64,000 nucleotides of DNA from Aaosphaeria pasadenensis. Lineage: Eukaryota > Ascomycota > Dothideomycetes > Pleosporales. The position numbers and the translations under genes are program-made. The notes under the pieces were generated by a model. It had not been told where the DNA came from. It saw only the letters and a program-made list of their open reading frames with translations, and did no database searches. Position 1 is the first letter of the stretch. Each line of letters begins with the position of its first letter. Location of the stretch: NCBI GenBank assembly GCA_022813625.1, contig JAKLMB010000035.1, positions 124,001-188,000 of the forward strand, given 5' to 3'. Of this stretch, positions 44,806 through 56,509 are shown piece after piece.

Positions 44806-47800
44806 GTTGTCGGTTGGTTGGTTGGTTTCTTGATTATAGACTTTCGACTAAGTTTTCAAGGTTGGAATATTGAATAGAGGGTGAAGGAGGTAATAGAAAC
44901 GAATACGTGATCTTCTTTTGAAATAGTAAAGTTACAAATAGAAACTATCGCCCGGCGACAGATGAACTGATTAGTTTAATCGTTGAGAATTGAAAGTGAG
45001 TGGCCGGACTGGAGAGCTCGAAGGTCCATGATCCACCTCAGTTCTTATACGTCCTGTCAGTGACCCATAACTTGATGCTTGGTACTTGATGCTCGATATG
45101 GGATCTTTGCCAAGTCAATACCGTCTGTTTGAGATGAGCTTGAAACTTCTGTGAAGCTGGGCCAAGAAATCCACAGACGCTGTGAGGGCGACGTCGAGAG
45201 TGACTATCTGCGAGTCCAGGAGGCCAACCCGGTCTCGAGTCCCGAAGAAGAGGCAATCTGGTGTAGCAGCCAAGACACCACGCCTCTTTGAGAGTAATGT
45301 ACGTACTCTGATAGTCTGTCTGAGCGTCTCCTTGGGCAGGTATACCATAACTGGGGCAAAGGCTGGACCGGTCGTTCTACTCGTGCACTAGTGATGGATG
45401 AACCACAATCGACACAGCGAAGTCAACACGCCAGTCACCTTTCAACTCACATCTATCTCTTTTCTAATAAACTCAAGAAGACGTTTCTAACTTCTCGATA
45501 ATTGTTCCGTTGTACAGATATTGTCGACTAAACCTACCACAACGCCGGGTGAACAAGCACATGTGACGGCTGCTTGTGCATGAACGGACGTATTGGCAAA
45601 CTTAAGCGTTCAACTCATGGCAGTCGAATTGCCAAGTGATATAGTCGCCAAAAGAAGCTCATATATTCCGGGGGACGAAGCTCGTCTTGTGACGAGATAA
45701 GCCTACGTGTAGACGTGCACGCCCTTGGGGGCGACTCCTGGCACCTACTCCTTAGGAGGGGGAGGGGACGAACATCGGCCTGAACCAGATCGAGCTCGGC
45801 GCCCTTGAGCTTCACCTATAGAAGCTTTCGATCGCGACGGCCAATGTGTTGGCCATGTGGAGCCTCGAAATGCTTCGAAGTGATTCGCGACCAGGGAGGC
45901 GTGTTTCACGTAGGCGTCGTAGCCGAAAGCAGTCAAGCAGGCGAGAAAACGCCTTGGCGAGGCTTTGTCAATTGGCGCATGGCCAGAAAGGTGCGACAGC
46001 ATGTTCCTGGAGCAGCAAGATCGACAAGACACGGGGTGCGGGGAGCTGCGTTGGGGGCTTGTATCAAAAGGTTATTCGTAGGTAGTTCCTCAAGGGGTCG
46101 TCTACCGCGGCCGCCGTGATGGGCTTGCTTTAGGCTGTCTCATCGCCGCGATGATAGCTGCTTGTGGCATTAAACATGGCTGGGCACATGCAAAGACGGG
46201 AGGTGCTTCCAATATTAATTGAATTATTGGAGTTTTTTTCGGGGATGGGTATGTGAAATTAGTGGTGGAACGGGGTAAAATTCTCGATATCGATTCAACC
46301 CGAAGCTACGAATCGGACCGATTGAGTTGCGGCGTAGAGATTCGGGCGTTGCGCAGGGAAAATGAAAGAACGCGACGAAGGCTCTGAATCGCTGTTAACT
46401 AATTTTCCTTTGACTTAAAATAGAAAATATCAGATCAAACAAGCCACCATGAAAAGGGGACATTTCGTCCACCTCAACGATCCGACACAAACCCTCAGGC
46501 GTATGCATGTGCATACAGAGTGAGCTCTCGGCAAGATCACAAAAGAACGAATACCCAGAATTGTCATCTTGTCGAGGATCACCAAGAAGTCCAGGTCTGT
46601 CTGGCCGTTTGTGACAGAACCCACTCTGGTCAACCCGCTTTTACTTGACCCATCAGTTCCCGATATGCCCAGCGTCCTGAGATCATCAGGGGCAGTACCA
46701 AAGGCTTATCATTTTGCCAATAATGACAAGACCTTAAGCCTGACAAGTCGTGATTCACAAGGCCATCAATTTAGAGGAAGGGAGATACTATGTTAGCCGT
46801 GCGGGAGGTTGTCTGTCTTTCCTCCTGCCACCTCCATCTGCCTTCATAGTGAATGGGCCTTACCGTAAGATTGCCATGTTAGCGACCTTCATGATGATCG
46901 ATAGGCTCGAATATTGCGTTGGAGATCTAATTTCGTAATTACCAGCTCACTTGGAAGACGGTATTATCGAAAGTTTCATATAAAGTTGTCACGTAGGGCA
47001 TAGATGCGTAAGAAGGGAAGCCTTGTATGAGTCCATGCATATCACTCTGTCTTTACCTCATACGAGACAAATATTAATTGAGTTTATATCAGTACCTTGG
47101 TACGTAACCTTGATTCTCATGCACTGCCCCTATTCTCCTTCTTCTGCTTCTACTACTTTCTGTGTATCTACGTAGATATCTCAGGTGATTGATATCATTC
47201 AAGACGCATGGTATACATGGCACAAAGTTGGTTGATCAATGTTGTAGTAGCTAATTGATACTACAAGCGAAAATTTGCTGGCTTGTGGTTGCACTCTGAT
47301 GTTCAACTGGGTGGTTGACTTTGGCTATCTTTCCGTTCTTCCTTACGACATGCAGAAATTTGATTGATTGTGACTCTTGCTGTTACTGGTAACAGTTCAT
47401 TGGTGTGTTTCTTTATAGTCATTAACCTGCCAGCAAAACACTGGCTGTGCTGGCCTATGATTTTGCAACTCTTTCGAACATGTCGTTGCCAACTGTCATG
47501 GAGAAAGGCACCCTCATATTTATCTCATTCAGAATGCGATAATGCAGAAAATAACAGGGATTTGCCTGTGGCAGCATGCGCCCAAATCCTGACATAGGGG
47601 ATGTAGAGTTGATTTTTATCTTCACTGAGTAGCATACCCATCATATCAATGTTCAGTTATAGCTATGAGAAGGTTGTCCCTATCTTGTGCATTTCCAGAT
47701 TACTTGCGTTGTGAATTGTTGATGTCATTAATGTGACGGGCATTGTTATGAAAACATTCTTACTGTAAGGACAGAAATATATTCTCGATTGACTAAAGTA

Positions 47801-48342
47801 CGTCCACATATTAAATTCTCCTATTTTATTCGATTCTATTCTTCTAATACCCTTAAAAATTCAATTGCACCACAAAAGCAAAGATATCACACTAAAAGTC
47901 ATACAGCAGTCATTGTTCTCTCCCTCCGATGTATCAATCAGTGGGGAGGAAAAAGAACTTTGCAACGCCACACATCATTCCACCCTGCGAATTCCCAGAT
48001 TTGTTGATATTCTGTAGTCTGTACATAGGATCGTATATCATTCAGGAAAGGGTTGTTGGGTTGGAATGCAGAACACGCATTTGTGTATCGTCAACTGATC
48101 AGTACTAATTGCCGGAGTGCGAATTTGACCGTATCGGGCGATGCTCGGCGGCCAATCGGCTGAACGACGTCTCTACATTTACTAGCGCCCACAATCCTTT
48201 CCAGTAATCTGCTCATTTTGTTATACCTAAAGTTGCGGTTAATTCAATCTTCCAAGGTGCAATTCTATTAGACATGGAAAGTGCCAGCATTGCATGTGCT
48301 ATATAAATTTTACATTTCATCATATCTTCATCAAATCACCAA
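44806..48342. other. Gene-poor, partly AT-rich stretch, 3.5 kb
   Basis: 45.6-46.13 kb is a GC-richer island with open frames on both strands (for example 45745-46032, minus) but no family I recognise. 46.2-48.3 kb is AT-rich with no gene. This could be decayed mobile DNA; I see no terminal repeats or transposase motifs. Confidence 0.45.
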
Positions 48343-48426
48343 GGTTCGGTGGTGTAGTTGGTTATCACGTCAGTCTAACATTCGTTAGTACACTGAAGGT
48401 CCCGAGTTCAAACCTCGGCTGAATCA
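48343..48426 (+). tRNA. tRNA-Val (anticodon AAC) with 10-nt intron
   Basis: A cloverleaf can be folded. The acceptor stem GGTTCGG pairs with CTGAATC (two G-U pairs), with discriminator A. The D arm region has GTAGTTGG, and the T arm has GGTTTGAACT-type sequence (GAGTTCAAACCTC). The anticodon loop is CTAACAC once the intron TTCGTTAGTA (48381-48390) is removed. That intron sits between positions 37 and 38, the normal site for nuclear tRNA introns. The anticodon is AAC, read as IAC for valine. A T-rich run after 48426 (TTTCTTTTT...TTTTTTT) is the Pol III terminator. Mature length is 74 nt before CCA addition. Confidence 0.95.
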
Positions 48427-48972
48427 TTTCTTTTTGCTCTTTTTTTCGCCTCGGAATGGGTGTTGTTACACAATCTCCTTAGGGGTGTGCAAACGGGCGG
48501 AGTGTGCAGATATTTTTTGGCGGTTGAGGAGTAGATGGACTATACCCAATGTGGAATGGATTTGAGATGAATCAACCCGTTCAAGGGGGCAAATAGAAGG
48601 AGATAACGATATTGGCTATTTGCAGCCTTCTCCATATACTATTGTAATTTTTTTTCCTTTGTCAGTTCCTAAATAAGATTTAACCTTTTCCTCACGCGAT
48701 GGTAGGTGAAAATTAAGTGCAAGTGTAAAGAGGTTTTTCATAATCAGATCTACATATTGAAGTATAGTTTTACTCTCTGTTGTACAGTAAAGATTGATAC
48801 TGGCAATCGTCATTTGATGCTATACACAGTATCGAATCTTTCAAAGTTTGGAGAACTCTGACTAGCTCCAGTTAAGGGAAGCCTTAGTTCAACCTTCAAT
48901 CGTCCAGATGCCTCGGCCTTTGCCATACTAGCTGGCAGTGAGCTTTTCAGCTTCAAGGGAGACGCTGGATGT
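48427..48972. other. Gene-free stretch, 546 bp
   Basis: Pol III terminator region and 3' side of the Gln/Asn-repeat gene. Nothing else seen. Confidence 0.5.
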
Positions 48973-49552
48973 CTATAGGGTCCTCTTTGCCTTCTTGGCC
49001 TTGCACGCCTTGCCTTTGCCTATTCCGTTTCCATTGCCGTTCTGATTCTGGTTCTGGTTCTGGTTCTGGTTCTGATTCTGATTCTGGTTCTGGTTTTGAT
49101 TTTGGTTTTGGTTTTGGTTTTGGTTTTGGTTCTGGTTGCCCGTGTTGGCATTTCCAGTGTTGGCATTTCCGGCATTGGCGTTGTTGTTGCTACCAGAAGC
49201 AGAGCATTGATCTGAAACAAAGAAGTCAGTAGCCTTTCCTCAGCCATGGGAAAATCCCCAACATACCTTTCTGTGTAGAGCATGCGGAAACGCTCAACGT
49301 TGCGTCGCCACCATTAGCAGCATTGGCGCAGGCATTGAACTGCTGGTCGCAGCTCCTCTGCAGCGCAGCGCTCAGATTGACGAAGGTGTCACCCTTGACT
49401 TGGAAAGGACGATCTGGGTTTCCGGAGTCCTCGACTGGAGTGGCTTCGATGCCGCCGAGTGCGCCGTTGAAACTTTGGAGGTTGTTTTGGCGCATGCGCA
49501 GGGGGCTGGCCAGGGAAAGGGCGAAGAGGGAGAATGCGATGAAGGACTTCAT
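48973..49552 (-). CDS. Secreted protein with a long Asn-Gln repeat tract (two exons)
   Basis: Exons 49552-49267 and 49211-48973 give 174 aa. The 55-nt intron (GTATGT, CTGAC branch, TTTCAG) joins SACSTQK to DQCSASG. Residues 1-16 are a signal peptide (MKSFIAFSLFALSLAS). The middle holds cysteines in SCDQQFNACANAA, SACSTQ and DQC, resembling a small family of fungal secreted proteins. From residue 104 comes an Asn/Ala/Gly stretch, then an uninterrupted alternating Asn-Gln tract (residues 121-153, 17 Asn and 16 Gln), then a basic tail (KACKAKKAKRTL). The tract is encoded by 6-nt repeats with mixed AAC/AAT and CAA/CAG codons. Extracellular; function unknown. Asn/Gln tracts can self-assemble, but that is inference here. 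Confidence 0.82.
49043..49141 (-). repeat. Coding hexanucleotide repeat encoding (Asn-Gln)n
   Basis: About sixteen imperfect 6-nt units (CAGAAC/CAAAAC/CAGAAT on the minus strand) inside exon 2 of the secreted protein. Tandem structure makes length variation between strains likely. Confidence 0.9.
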
Positions 49553-51312
49553 TTTGAGAGAATTGAAGAGCGGTTTGTTGGGTTGATTGGTATAATAAAG
49601 TAAAGGTGTATTGAAGTTAAGAAGTGAGTGACCAGACTCTTGAAAGAATGTAAAGACGCCGAAGCAACGGAAGAATAGACAAAGACAGAGAAGCTCGAAT
49701 GGTTGATGAGTGGATGAAGAAGCAATTATGGACTGCGGACATGTACACTCTTATACAGGACGGGTCTGCTCGTATTGTCAGGGACACGCTGTATGCTTCG
49801 GCTCGCTACCGATTCATGATGAAGCTGGCTACTGCGAGCCGCGCAGCTGACACCGTAGAAAAGTCCCCGAGCCGCCCATGAGCCCCTTTGCTCCATGATA
49901 TTGAATCAACTATTACTTGATCGCTGCCGGGAAGAAGGTCGTCAAAGGCAGAGGTATATGCAGAACAGGTGGGCCTACATGGCTAAGCTTTCTGTTACCT
50001 GTCAAAGAGCGAATTAGTAGACGAATGAGGGCGCGAGTTGGGAGATGGAGGATCGAAGCATAGAATCTGACACTGTCAGAGAGTGGGTTTGGGGATTGCG
50101 CGAGCGCGAAATCAGGGTGCGCATGGTGTTTCGGGTCGCAGGTTGTCCGAGATTCTGGTACGCGGTATACTGGATGACTTTTCCCTGCTGTGTACGTGGT
50201 CCAGCGTCAACATTGCTGAGTGCAATTAATTGTCTTAGAAGACAGTTTCTATCAATTTAAACATATTGTAAAGTCACATCTTCTAATAAGATGTTCCCCA
50301 GTGAAGAGCAAAATTGAAAAGTGCCTTGATGTCACAATGTCGCTCGTCCGCCCACCCCTGCGTCGATCAAGCGACCTGAGGCACTACATGAAAGAGATAC
50401 CTCCGCAACCTCAATGCGACACATCTTCCACCAATGAATCAAATTTCTAGAGCGCGACTCTTGTTTTCTTAACAGTTTCTTTAAGAGAGCAATACGTCTT
50501 CCAAGTTTTGCTCAAACGCATGACAAAACGTCCCGAAGAACCTTCGATCTTGGTTTCCCCTGGAGCTTTGAGAGGTCTAGAATCACGACTTTCACACAGA
50601 TCCATGTGTGCTCTGGGCAGTTTTATGGTCTAAAATTTGGTAGTTACTGCTCATTTCATATGTTATGCCTTCTGGCAGGAATAATGAAATCGAACACGCT
50701 CGTCTTTCCACCTTGCCTCATGCTTGTCCACCACACCAACGCAGTGATGGCACTCGATTTCCTATTGGAATGAGCACAGTCCAAACGAAGTCAACAGACT
50801 AATACTCAGGATTTTGCCACAAGTTGTTCTATCTTTTGGTCTTCAGAACGGGAACATTCCAGTCCAGCCGCCGCATGCATGCTAAACGCTTCTTCCTACA
50901 AGCAATCTCAATGTCTTATGCAAAACCCCAACTGCAAATAGGGACAGGTCAGCCTCGGAGCAACTCAGATGCTGCTCTAATGCAACCTAGTATCCAGAAC
51001 CATATTGATCAGAGTTCAAATCGCACATAGAGCTCGTAGTCATTGAGGCTCACGATGCGTTCATCTTCACGCTCTGCCACCTGGTCGAAAATCGAACTGA
51101 CTCGCGCACGCTCAAAGGATGTGCATACGTTGTTCCTATTTGGCAGACAATTTTCCATTTGCGATGAGGTTCTCAGTTATTCTATCATTCTGTCCTTATA
51201 AGTGTGAGACGTGCGCTATTCACGGGGTACATTGTATTGATTCAATTCCCAGGCGACATTTTGCCTTTTGCAAGTCCGGTAGATATCTCTCACATGCAAA
51301 ACTTCGACCGAA
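49553..51312. other. Gene-free stretch, 1.8 kb
   Basis: Promoter side of the Gln/Asn-repeat gene, then AT-richer DNA with only short frames. Nothing recognised. Confidence 0.5.
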
Positions 51313-51816
51313 TTATTTTCCCAGCCTCGCTTCTTTAGGTCTGTCAAGCAAAGATCCAGCAGAGGTGGACGGGTTTGTACCTATCCAGAACGCTAGGTAG
51401 TAGCCAGCAGACCCCCAATCTGTTATTCCAATGAGAGTACCGTCCCCTGCAACTATGATGGTTGATAGGCCAAGATCTGCACGGTCGAAATAGAACCTTT
51501 CTGAATTAGCTCGAAACCCCGAATCATTGGGAAGATAGGAATACCGCTGACGCGACGAATATGGATCTAAAGGTTGGGGTTTCCAAGGACGCTCCTCCTG
51601 TATGAGATGCAGCCAGGAACGATTAAAAGGACACCTTTCCTGTTCGCGGACACGAGAACTTTCTGAGCGGGTGAAGCCAGTTCCTGTAGATTCGCGCAAT
51701 TGTGTCTGTTCTTTAAAGATCTTCCGATATTGGGGGGTGGGGCGATCCAGACTTATGCAAGGGATGATGCACTTACGGCTAGCACCGAGAGAAGGGAGGG
51801 GTACCGATGTCCTCAT
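51313..51816 (-). pseudogene. Fragment of an APH-family (aminoglycoside phosphotransferase-like) gene
   Basis: The frame encodes, near its C-terminus, RADLGLSTIIVAGDGTLIG followed by ITDWGSAGYYLAFWI. This matches the catalytic loop (usually HADLGPxNIIV) and the metal-binding DW...AGYYPxFW motif of fungal phosphotransferase-family proteins. The catalytic-loop His and Asn are replaced (R and T), and the N-lobe is missing. The upstream 110 residues show only faint resemblance (LIQEERPWKPQPLDPYSS). I call it a decayed fragment; a highly divergent gene with unseen introns cannot be excluded. A possible intron with a GTAAGT donor lies within it, which does not rescue the missing parts. Confidence 0.55.
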
Positions 51817-51901
51817 CCAGCTGGTATTCTGGGGTAATTGTTTTTCTACTTGCTGAGACTCGTTCTATCTATGACGCTTCGCTTTTAGATCATCTGTTTA
51901 A

Positions 51902-52320
51902 TCACCTTTCGAACTGAACCTTCCCATTCATAATCATTCTAGCAAAAGTTCCAATGGGTGGGAATATCAGTTGTCCCTTTTCGGTTATTATTTCTCCTTT
52001 CACGAAGTTTCTGGCGTCCTGACCACTCCATTCGATAGCATTAGAAGCCTCTTCACTGATGATTTCATAAAGGTGGTCCAAAGCCGCTTCAAGATTCTAT
52101 CGACTTAGTATTATGGCTCAGACTAACCAGTTAGACAGCCTTTCACAAGCTGCAGCGTGAAATTACTACAGCTAGGCCGAAGCCTCAGTATACCAATAAT
52201 GAGAGTGCTATGGGTGCTTCAAGATAGTTACTGGTAACCTGGCAATACGATTCAGACTTGACCCGTCACACAGCCATTCGTTGAGGAATAAATGAGGAAA
52301 CTTCCTAAATTTCTATCGCT
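51902..52320 (-). pseudogene. Possible relic exons of an unidentified gene
   Basis: Two minus-strand stretches look coding. 52096-51902 begins after a GATAG acceptor-like site, contains EAALDHLYEIISEE, then DARNFVKGEIITEKG, and stops at TGA. An upstream stretch near 52310-52220 reads KFPHLFLNEWLCDGSS. Neither has its own start, and I cannot name the family. Together they may be the 3' end of a decayed gene next to the APH fragment. Confidence 0.3.
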
Positions 52321-52428
52321 GCTCCTTATACTAGATGTCCATATTGCTGCTCCAACATTAAGATACCAATATCACTGCTCCAACATAAGATACCGATATC
52401 GCTGCTCCTGTACTAAGATGCCCATGTC
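52318..52428 (+). repeat. 27-28 bp tandem repeat, 4 units
   Basis: Units 52318-52345, 52346-52373, 52374-52400 and 52401-52428 share GCTGCTCCaacatTAAGATACC-like sequence followed by nATATC. The third has a 1-nt deletion, and the units differ at several positions. The array lies 43 bp beyond the stop codon of the PD-(D/E)XK gene. Confidence 0.8.
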
Positions 52429-52470
52429 GCAAGAGGGCAAGCCGGTGGGAAAAGACCGGAAATTATTTGC

Positions 52471-54067
52471 TCACGCTTCGCCCGCGGGAAGATCACCATC
52501 TTGTGCTTGTACTTCAAGTCTGTCAATCTTGTAGGCCAGCTGCCTCAGAACCTTTCCAAGGAAGGAACCCCAATATCCTTCTTTGCCTCTGTCTATTCCG
52601 TACTCCAAGATGTTTCCGTAGAGCTTGATGAGCTGAAAGATCTCGCGAGGAGAAGTTGTACTCAATGGCTCGGCGGGACCCAAATTCTGGATGACCTCCA
52701 CCGGCCCGAGAACTTGGGTACCATCTTCACCGGACAGGGGTTCGCGGCGCGGATATGCGACATAGACATAATGTTGGTGGCCAATGACGGTGAGTACTGG
52801 CTCGATGATCTCGGTGGGCTTGAATTGCACCTGGGCAAGGTTCGCAAGTTCCTGCTTCTTGCGTAACGATGCTGCAATCCATATTCCTATTTGTAGCCGT
52901 GCTTGATTGGGGTTGCCTCCTGCGCTCTTGACCTCGATCCCGGAGAAGACCGCGGTGGTCTTTGTGAATTTGTCGGTAGTGGGACCAACCTTGCTTTGTC
53001 CTCTTCCATTCAGGACGTTATAGAGGGCGAGGTAGCCAGGCTTGCTATGGTGCGAGTATGACAAGGCATAGTCGACTTTGCGATCGACCGCTTTGTAACG
53101 AGAAGGATCGTCATCGATCGGGGCCAAGACGGTGGAGAGATATGCTGGATCGATGGATTGAGATTTACTAACAGGTTAGCGACATTATCAGATTCAGGGA
53201 GATCTACATACATGTTCTGCATCCACCATCGGCCTTCACCGTGCAAGTCAATTGCTAACTGGATAAGAGGTCTGACTACCTCGTCGGACCATGCGTTCTC
53301 ATCTCTCAGACGAGAATGGCAAACGAGCGCATTGCGATAGATGGCCTTGACCTTCTGCCATAAGGCAGCCAATTCCTGTTCACTGAATTTATTTTCCTCG
53401 TAAAAGTCGGTTGGATCGGTGGACCATTCGTCATCGATTTCAGAATCATTCATCATGATTTCCTGCTTCCATGAGCTCTGTACGTCGTCATTGTTCGAGT
53501 GGCCCTACGTACCCGCATCCTTGCCGGAATGAAGCCGGCACCTACACCATATGCAAGCTGTTGAACAAGTCGTGTAACCTGCACTGGAAGGACTTCCTCC
53601 TTCTTGAGATCATCTACGCTGTCTATCCATATGGGTGGGCGCGCAGTTCTCAAGCTGGAAATTGTTTCAAGTGGCGGACTTGCCTGGCGATCACCACTGT
53701 TTGGGGTATCGTATGTGGTGATTTGGTATGGAGCCGGTGAAGACTCGTTCTTGACTTGAGATGATCCTTGGTCTAGAGGCTGTGGAGGGTTGATCGCGGC
53801 TTGAGATGCGCTTTGCCCAGGCCCAGAATCAGGAACACCACTGTCACTGGTTCTCGGTCGCTTTGGAGCCTTGGGTTGATTCGGACATTGCTGGCGACGC
53901 GATTTGGAAGTCGTGGTATTGTTCATCTGAGTAGTTGCGGCGCGCTTCCGCTTTTGAACGTCCTTTGGTATTGAATGATTTAGTGGAGGAGCACTAGCAG
54001 GTCGCGATATGGAATCGATCCAGCGGCTGATGCGGTTTTGGGAATAGGGATCCAAGTTTACCACCAT
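52471..54067 (-). CDS. PD-(D/E)XK nuclease-like domain protein (three exons)
   Basis: Exons 54067-53513, 53462-53212 and 53167-52471 give 500 aa; introns are 50 and 44 nt (GTACGT and GTATGT donors). Residues 1-180 are a disordered Ser/Pro/Lys-rich region with basic patches (KRKRAA, KAPKRPR). The fungal nuclease-like domain follows, with SRLRDENAWSDEVVRPLI, KVDYALSYSH (the acidic residue near 300), FSGIEVKSAGG (the ExK pair near 344-346), and LQIGIWIAASL. These are the expected acidic and lysine positions of the PD-(D/E)XK fold. The domain is widespread and expanded in ascomycetes; its substrate is not established. The basic N-terminus suggests a nuclear protein. A 28-bp tandem repeat follows its stop codon. 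Confidence 0.82.
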
Positions 54068-54946
54068 TTCTGTAAATAAAACGTAATCTAGGTTTAAGTA
54101 TTATGGTGTTGTAAGGTTCTACATTCATTCACGGCAGGTTTTTATGTTTGATACCTAACAAAGGCCGTCCAAACAAATAGAGCATAATTGGACTAGTCTG
54201 GATGAAGACTAGACAACGGTTCGGATAAAGAAGATGGGCTAACCCACTCTGGTTGTCACGATTTCCGCCCTCGACAGCACGTGAGTAGATCACGACATCA
54301 CGCAAAAGTCAAGACGTTTCTGAAAATCCACATCATAATCGTTATCATCCCCATTATCGTCCCTAGTTATCATCATGATCATAATCAATAGCAATTCCAT
54401 TCCAGGTTGCAGATATGAACGTAGCAGTACGGAGGTTGTTTGATAGCAACAATACCTGACCAAAGAAAGGAGAGAAAGTGGTATAACTAAAAGGAAAAAA
54501 AAAACCACCTGCAACAAGGAACAATCAATCTACCAAACCCCACCGCTTCCCGTCCCCCTTCTATCCTATCTCCGCATAACAAATGCGACCCAGTGCATAC
54601 CGCCTTTGGACTCCACAGAGAAGCGAGAAGCTCACGTTTTTCGACTCCAGAATGGCGTCAGTATGTAACCCAGCTAATGGGACGACAGCCCATAGATAAG
54701 CTCGCTGGCAAATTGTCCTCCCGGGGTGCTTAGGATGTATGAGAAACGGCAGGAATGCGTATATATATATTGTGCCGGTGAAGCCTCTTGAGGTTCATTC
54801 TCCCTCCCTTCTACTTACTTTCAATTCTTCGAGACTCTTTCGATCGCAGATCTTGCGCTTTGCATTTCCGCGTGGGGATTGAATAAATACGTACGCTGTC
54901 GAAAGGGTGACAGTCAAACGAAAGGAAAAGAGTTATCACACCCAAT
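54068..54946. other. Intergenic region between divergent nuclease-like and FMO genes, 879 bp
   Basis: No gene. Holds ATCATCATTATC-type simple sequence near 54331-54390 and the TATA-like run at 54760. Confidence 0.5.
54760..54771 (+). promoter_or_regulatory. TATA-like element upstream of the flavin monooxygenase gene
   Basis: TATATATATATT lies about 175 bp upstream of the FMO start codon and is followed by a pyrimidine-rich leader (54801-54840). Confidence 0.4.
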
Positions 54947-56509
54947 ATGGCTCCTCAATCATCGCCGCCAGCACCACCAGCACCACCATACAAATCCGTC
55001 GCCGTGATCGGTGCAGGTCCCTCCGGTCTCTCCGCCGTGAAAGCTCTCAACGACGAGAAAGCATTCGACGTGATCCGAGTATTCGAGCGGCGTGATCGCG
55101 TGGGCGGAACATGGTACACCTCTCCCACTCCGCCATCAATCAATTCACCGCAAGACATACATAACTGACGCAAAAGAACCTCCCCCAGGATCTACGACCC
55201 AGACCCTACGCCTTTCCCCTCGCCATCCGCGGACCCAGCACCCGCTTCTAACACGCCCCCGGAAACATTACCTGCATTCGCTTCCCCTTTACCGGAAGAT
55301 GCGACGCGCCGCACGGGACTGTACTCGTACCTCGACAGCAACGTGGGGATCGAGGCGATGGAGTTCACGTACGCCTCGCACCCGAAGATCAATTCCGCGC
55401 TGTCGATCCGGCGCTTCGGGTTCGATAACCCGACGAGGCCGTGGCAGGTGGTTGCGGGGTACTTGGAGGATATCTTTGCGAAGTACGTGCATCAGGTGAC
55501 GTTCGACACGACGGTCGAGAGGGTGAGCAAGGATGTCGTGACGGGGAGGTGGGATGTCGTGCTCCGGCGGTCGGGGGTGTCGTGGAAGGGGGAGCAGCGC
55601 GATCACTGGTGGACCGAGACGTTCGATGCAGTGGTCGTTGCGACGGGGCATTATAACATCCCGAATATCCCCGCCATACCTGGCTTGCAGAGTTGGTACG
55701 ACCTGTGGCCAGAGAAATTGGAGCACTCGAAGCAGTTTCGCAGTCGGGAGGAGTACTCGGGGAAGTCCGTCGTGGTTGTTGGTGGCAGCGTGTCGGCGTC
55801 TGATTTCGTGATGGATTTGCACAGGAGTGTGAAAGCGCCTTTGATAATCTCGCAGAGGGGATTGAATGCGAACCCCGCGTTGGAGAATGTGTGGAGGATT
55901 CCGCATGTCGTGCAGAAGCCGACCATTGCGAGGGTGACAACTGAGAATGGAGGAACAGTTGAGTTCAGTGACGGGACGAAGGCTGTTGGCGTCGACAAGA
56001 TTATCTTTGCCACGGGTTACCGACTTTCGTACCCATTCTTGGTGCCGAATCCTGTCACGGACAAGAACCGTCTCGCTGGGTTCTACCGGCACGTCTTCAA
56101 TATCGAGGATCCATCGCTCACGGTCATCGGCCAAGTTCGAGCGGCGTTGTCTTTAAGAAACTACGAATACCAAGCCGTGGCTGTCGCTCGAGTCTTAGCT
56201 GGTCGAGGCAATTTACCTTCTCAAGCAGAGCAGAAGGATTGGGAAGAGAAGCTGCTAGCCGTGCGAGGCCCAACACATCAGTTCCACACTATTGCACCTG
56301 ATTTCAAGGAGTACTTTGATGGGCTAAGGGCGATTGCTGGCCCTCCTGCGGAAGGCAGCGTAGGATATGAATTGCCACCGTACGATGATGATTGGACGCT
56401 CAAAGGATTCAGAGTGCTCGAGCTGAAGGATCAATATGCACAGAGGTTGCTGGCCAAGAACGATGGAAGCGGATTGGCAGACGAAGGAAGACTGCTGGCC
56501 AAGTTGTAG
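54947..56509 (+). CDS. Flavin-containing monooxygenase (FMO)-like (two exons)
   Basis: Exons 54947-55113 and 55189-56509 give 495 aa. The 75-nt intron (GTACAC, CTGAC branch, CCCCCAG) restores RVGGTWIYDPDPTPFP. A nearer AAAAG acceptor would create a stop. The FAD Rossmann motif is VAVIGAGPSGL (about 18-28). The second, NADP-binding Rossmann motif is VVVVGGSVSASDF (about 250). FATGYRLSYPF (about 329) is the conserved ATGY segment of the FMO/Baeyer-Villiger superfamily. These enzymes use NADPH and oxygen to oxidise N, S or carbonyl groups. The classical FxGxxxHxxxY/F signature is only loosely present (EHSKQFRSREEYSGK), so it is an FMO-like branch of unknown substrate. No signal peptide. Confidence 0.9.

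Noticed and set aside
46200..48300. AT-rich stretch considered as a transposon
   Set aside because: I found no terminal repeats, target duplication or transposase/reverse transcriptase motifs.
55289..56134. 281-codon minus-strand open frame
   Set aside because: Antisense shadow of the flavin monooxygenase exon, which has clear Rossmann motifs.
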